From the NCBI GenBank assembly GCA_000181795.3, contig CM012953.1, positions 12,070,006 through 12,134,005 of the forward strand: DNA of 64,000 bases, written 5' to 3'. Under the pieces are notes generated by a model, which searched no databases, was not told the DNA's origin, and worked only from the letters and a program-made list of their open reading frames with translations. The stretch comes from Trichinella spiralis. Its lineage: Eukaryota; Nematoda; Enoplea; Trichinellida; Trichinellidae. Made by a program: the position numbers and the translations under genes. This document shows, in pieces, positions 60,625 to 64,000 of the stretch (positions are counted from its first letter, which is position 1; every line of letters begins with the position of its first letter).

Positions 60625-62153
60625 ATGAGCCGCAAAAGGAAACATGAATCACCATGTACCTTGGGTAACGTATTTGACGATATTGTAAGTGCTTTCTTCC
60701 AGTGTAAGTTTTATGTTATTTCTTTCTGCGCTGCTGTTTATTGTTTGCTTTGTTACTAATGTCATTCTGTTTTCTTTATTCTAAAATTCTTTTTATATTT
60801 GGAAGGAAATCATGCATTATATGTTTTTGCAAATTGAAATGATAAAATAGTATGATAGTATGAGATGATAACTCTAAATTGTGGTAGAATTCAAGTAGAA
60901 TTACATTTTTATAAATTTTATTTTGATTGTGTAATTCATATAATATAATATAATATAATATAATATAATATAATATAATATAATATAGCATAGCATAGCA
61001 TAATATGCTATTACTATACTACAAAACAGATATTTCAAGTATCATAATTTATAACAAAAATATTATTTGTGGAGTATCTCATTCTATGGCTATCATTATT
61101 AATTATAATTTGATGTTTTTGGTGTAATTTATTTTGTATTAAAAGATTACCACTTATTTATATAGAAGTTAATTATTACATTTTGCACAGATGCGGCCCA
61201 AAAAGAAGTAGTGAAAAATCGCGCTATTTTGGTAAGGATGTTGCATGCATCTGTATTTTAGAAATAAATTGGTTTATTTAGCGAAGACGATACAGAAAAG
61301 TTTTGAAATCAAGGAAGCATAATAAAAGAGTAGCTAAATTGTGAGTAGATTTTATCATGTTACTGTTTGGTGAAATAATGGCTGTTTCAGAAAGTATAAT
61401 AAAGGGAAAATATGTATATTTTTTAGAAAATGTTTTGCAAGGATGCGTTTTCTTTTGCAAAATGGAAAGTTGATGATTTACGGTACAATTCCAGATGGAA
61501 AATCTTGTCCTCTTTGTAGTTTTGTAGGACAGTCAACTTATCATTTGGTTTCACATTTGAAGCAAACCCACACATCTTTCAAATATAAATATTATGTATT
61601 ATTATATGCATATTTAAAATTGTTCGTAGTTATTTTACATTAGAATTTATTTAGTGCAAACATAAAGTTATTGAAGTCACGCCTAACATACCTGACTCTG
61701 AAATTATATCGATTTCGGTAAGTTTTTCATTAATTATTCATTTTTAATTCGATTTTTTTCAGGATCAAGACGCCTAGAAAATTTTGATAGAATTGATGTT
61801 ATTGCTGATTTGACGCTTTTTATCATAAGACGAACATTATGAGAATAACAGATTATGAAATTGTATTGGAATAAAAAGAATAGTATACACGAAAATTGTT
61901 TTGTTAAATGTGACATAAGTGAATTATTCTATAATTCATTTATTTTTTGAAAATACTTTTTAAGTTTTCATGTCGATGCTCATGGTTCATCATACTTAAC
62001 TTTCTGTGTAAGAGTGATGAAAGTTGCTATTTGCAATCTTGTCTAATTATGCGTAAGTGAAAATTTAGTATAGTAATGTTAATTGTACTTGAAAATCGGT
62101 TTTTGCATACTGTATCAGTGGTTGAATATTCTGCTGCAAATGATTTTTGCTGA
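60625..62153 (+). CDS. compact SUZ12-like protein (zinc finger plus VEFS-like segment)
   Basis: Eight exons (60625-60703, 61191-61231, 61282-61340, 61427-61595, 61655-61717, 61852-61902, 62013-62052, 62074-62153) join in phase to 193 residues; SUZ12 of animals has 700 or more. SUZ12 is the scaffold of Polycomb repressive complex 2. The single C2H2 finger (CPLCSF...HLVSHLKQTH, then SFKYKYY and VIEVTPN) matches the SUZ12 finger in spacing and in the residues after it, and RMRFLLQNG before it matches the segment preceding that finger. Exons 6-8 give MKLYWNKK..IHENCFSDES and NRFLHTVSVVEY, which align with the VEFS box that binds EZH2. Exons 1-5 are well supported by splice sites and phase. Exons 6-8 rest on the VEFS resemblance, and the donor at 61903 is weak. 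If exon 5 joins 61763 instead, the protein stops at 61777 and lacks VEFS. Confidence 0.55.
60938..61005. repeat. (TAATA)n pentanucleotide repeat
   Basis: About ten units of TAATA, then three GCATA units. It is inside intron 1 of the SUZ12-like gene. Confidence 0.95.
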
Positions 62154-62693
62154 CATTTATTATACAAATATGATTGTGATGGAATTGTTAAATGCACTTA
62201 TTTATAACACTTTCAGAATAAGATGCAGTAAATTTTGCTGCGTGTGCCGCACTTTATTGTGGGTAGGTGAGTTCTTTGTAATTTTGTAAACGGAAAGCTT
62301 ACATGAATAGCTTTAGATTTACAACTAGGTCACCGTTATAAATTGGTAATGTTTGCAGGGTTGAATTTTATTCAAACAGAAAATTTTCGATCATTTTACG
62401 CTAAATTAGTCGAAAGCGTTAACGAAGTTAACGAAATTCTTAATTTACAGTTTCTAGTTGTTTGACGTCAGTTGCCGTACAGTGGACTTGTTTATCTGTA
62501 TTCAGTTGTCAATTTGAATTCGCTGTGAATTTTGCTATTAATCAGTGAGCTTCCTTCAGCGACGAGTTCAGCTTTTGATATATAATAATTTATGTAAACA
62601 ATGACTGTCTTGGTTGGTTTGTTGAATGCAGGTGTGTATTTTTGGTATTTTTTCTTTAGAACATTTTGTTTAATCGGTGAATACTGGCGTTTC
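62154..62693. other. spacer between SUZ12-like gene and PI3K regulatory subunit
   Basis: Contains a donor-like GTAGGT at about 62263 without a convincing exon and, at the end, a TTTTTTCTTTAG acceptor (62659) 34 nt before the PI3K subunit ATG. Confidence 0.5.
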
Positions 62694-64000
62694 ATGGTAG
62701 AACCGTCGTCTTCGACGTCCGAACAATGCAAGAGCATTATTCCCTCCGGTGCATTCGACGATCTGACCGAAGACCAGCTGGTCGATCTGTGCAAACAGGT
62801 AGATGAAGAGGAGAACGTGGAACGGGTTGTTACGGAGCCGGTGCCCAAGCCGACCGACGACAAGCAGCAGTCAGCGCATCCTGCATGGTACTGGGGAGAT
62901 GCCAGTCGTGATGAGGTGAATGTACAAATGCGTGACCAGCCGGATGGAACGTTTTGTGTGCGCAATTCGAGCACCGTCGGCGATTATACGTTGACAGTTC
63001 GCACTGGTGGTTGCAACAAGATGATTCGAATTTACCAACGCGACGGTAAATTTGGCTTCTCGCCTGAGACCAGCATGCAGTTCACCTCTTTGGAAGATTT
63101 TGTTAAGCATTACAGTTCCAATTCGCTCAGTGCTTACAATCGCAATTTGAATTTGGTTCTGCAAAAGCCGCTTTCCCGGCGCATGCGATTCACATCCATC
63201 AACACGGATCAGTTGGTGAAAATTAGTCGATCTCTGTGCAAACAGTACAAACTGAAATCCAATCGCTACGACCTCATATACGAAGAGTTTTTGCGACTGT
63301 CAGCAGAATCTAATGGCAAAACTCGCGCAGTGGTTGCTTTTGAAAAAAATTTGGAAATGTACGAGCAACAAATTGATGTCCAAATCAAGTGAGTTTTTTT
63401 ATCAGATTGTCGAAAAGCTTTTCTTCACACACAAATTTCGTTGGTTGTTCAGCAGTTGTGCAAATATATACGATAAGGGTTTGGTGTAATATTATTGTTC
63501 TATCTTCTGTAAATTGCAAAGTATAAATTTATTGGATCAACGATTGAATTTTTTTAACGTTTTGTCAATTGAGTGAATTTTTTTTATTTTCTTTTTCACA
63601 AAAATTGTTTGCTCACTGCTTTTGATTGTTAAATATTAGCACAACTGTTACTTCATTAACATTTGGACGTATAAGCATTTTTGTTGCTTTTTAATTTGAA
63701 AAATAATTTTTAGATTTCAAGGTTTTGCGTTACCTCATGAAAAGCATTATTTGAAGAAAAATTGGGAATTGTTGAATTCAAGAATTCAGGCGTTGAAAGA
63801 AAACAAGGAGAAGCTGTGTCATGAAATAGACGCATTTTCTGCCAAAATGAAAGAAATCGAATCCGAATTGAATGCTCTGAAACCGGAATTGTATCAGCTT
63901 TATCGTAAACGGGACTGCATAATACGGCTGCTTTTGGAGAGGGGCGTGAGTGCGGCGTTTGTGCAGAAATTGTTGTTTCAAAATTTAACCAAAGATGACA
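62694..64000 (+). CDS. class IA PI3-kinase regulatory subunit (p55/p85 type), 3' end outside window
   Basis: Exons 62694-63388 and 63714 to the window edge give the first about 327 residues. The protein binds phosphotyrosine motifs on receptors and adaptors and holds and regulates the p110 catalytic subunit. Residues 65-165 are an N-terminal SH2 domain ([21 protein letters not shown] with the phosphate-binding arginine, [16 protein letters not shown]). Residues from about 185 are the inter-SH2 coiled coil that binds p110 ([11 protein letters not shown], and [17 protein letters not shown]). No SH3 or BH domain precedes the SH2, so the layout is like vertebrate p55/p50 or C. elegans AAP-1. A second SH2 domain is expected beyond the edge. 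I chose the ATG at 62694 over 62601 because a strong acceptor at 62659 separates them. Confidence 0.94.

Noticed and set aside
62083-62289. 68-codon plus-strand ORF ending in a Cys-rich tail
   Set aside because: It overlaps the last SUZ12-like exon in another frame, has no ATG start and no partner exon.
62601-62693. Upstream ATG (62601) giving a hydrophobic N-terminus to the PI3K subunit
   Set aside because: A strong TTTTTTCTTTAG acceptor lies between it and the next ATG; a membrane leader is not expected for this family, so the later ATG was used.
62492-62974. 160-codon minus-strand ORF opposite the PI3K subunit
   Set aside because: It is the antisense shadow of the GC-richer SH2-coding exon, Ser/Thr-rich and without motifs.

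Overview
The window is metazoan nuclear DNA, very AT-rich (roughly 70-75% A+T by eye), with short GT-AG introns mostly of 50-400 bp. It most probably comes from a nematode. Two intronless casein kinase 1/TTBK-type kinases of the kind expanded in nematodes lie 3.9 kb apart. Most of the start codons I could place also have a consensus 3' splice acceptor (TTTYAG-like) only about 10-46 nt upstream, as expected if mRNAs receive a trans-spliced leader. A well-kept IR25a receptor and a recognisable SUZ12-like gene argue against Caenorhabditis and its close relatives. An early-branching (enoplean) nematode is possible, but the sequence does not settle this.

Layout. 1-7,009 is AT-rich with no gene I can support beyond one weak small membrane ORF. 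From 7.0 to 20.1 kb the genes are dense: ALG11 (-) and BOLA3 (+) share a 226-bp head-to-head spacer; then a two-exon gene of unknown function (+); TBC1D23 (-, 16 exons) head-to-head with a diverged KAT7/HBO1-type MYST acetyltransferase (+, 9 exons); then a single-exon CK1-like kinase (+). From 20.1 to 24.0 kb is a gene-poor stretch with decayed, partly duplicated coding-like fragments, ending at a TTBK-like kinase (-). From 26.1 to 38.3 kb are LDB1/Chip (-, 5' end not found) and a complete 15-exon IR25a ionotropic receptor (-). From 40.1 to 43.3 kb is a NUDT9-related gene (+) with a predicted signal peptide and a destroyed Nudix box. Two GC-richer islands (44.3-46.4 and 57.7-59.5 kb) are broken Ty3/mdg4-type retrotransposons. 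Between and after them lie an SLC1 glutamate transporter (+, 8 exons), mitochondrial GrpE (-), a compact SUZ12-like gene (+), and the 5' part of a class IA PI3-kinase regulatory subunit (+), cut by the window edge.

Exon models were built by hand. For ALG11, BOLA3, TBC1D23, KAT7-like, IR25a, NUDT9-like, the glutamate transporter, GrpE and the SUZ12-like gene the exon lengths add up to an open frame from start to stop with matching phases at every junction. There is no operon-like functional cluster: the genes serve N-glycosylation, Fe-S delivery, endosome-Golgi tethering, histone acetylation, transcriptional co-regulation, chemosensation, glutamate uptake, mitochondrial protein import, Polycomb silencing and PI3K signalling. 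The items most worth a second look are the miniature SUZ12-like gene, the catalytically dead secreted NUDT9 relative, and the diverged KAT7-like enzyme.
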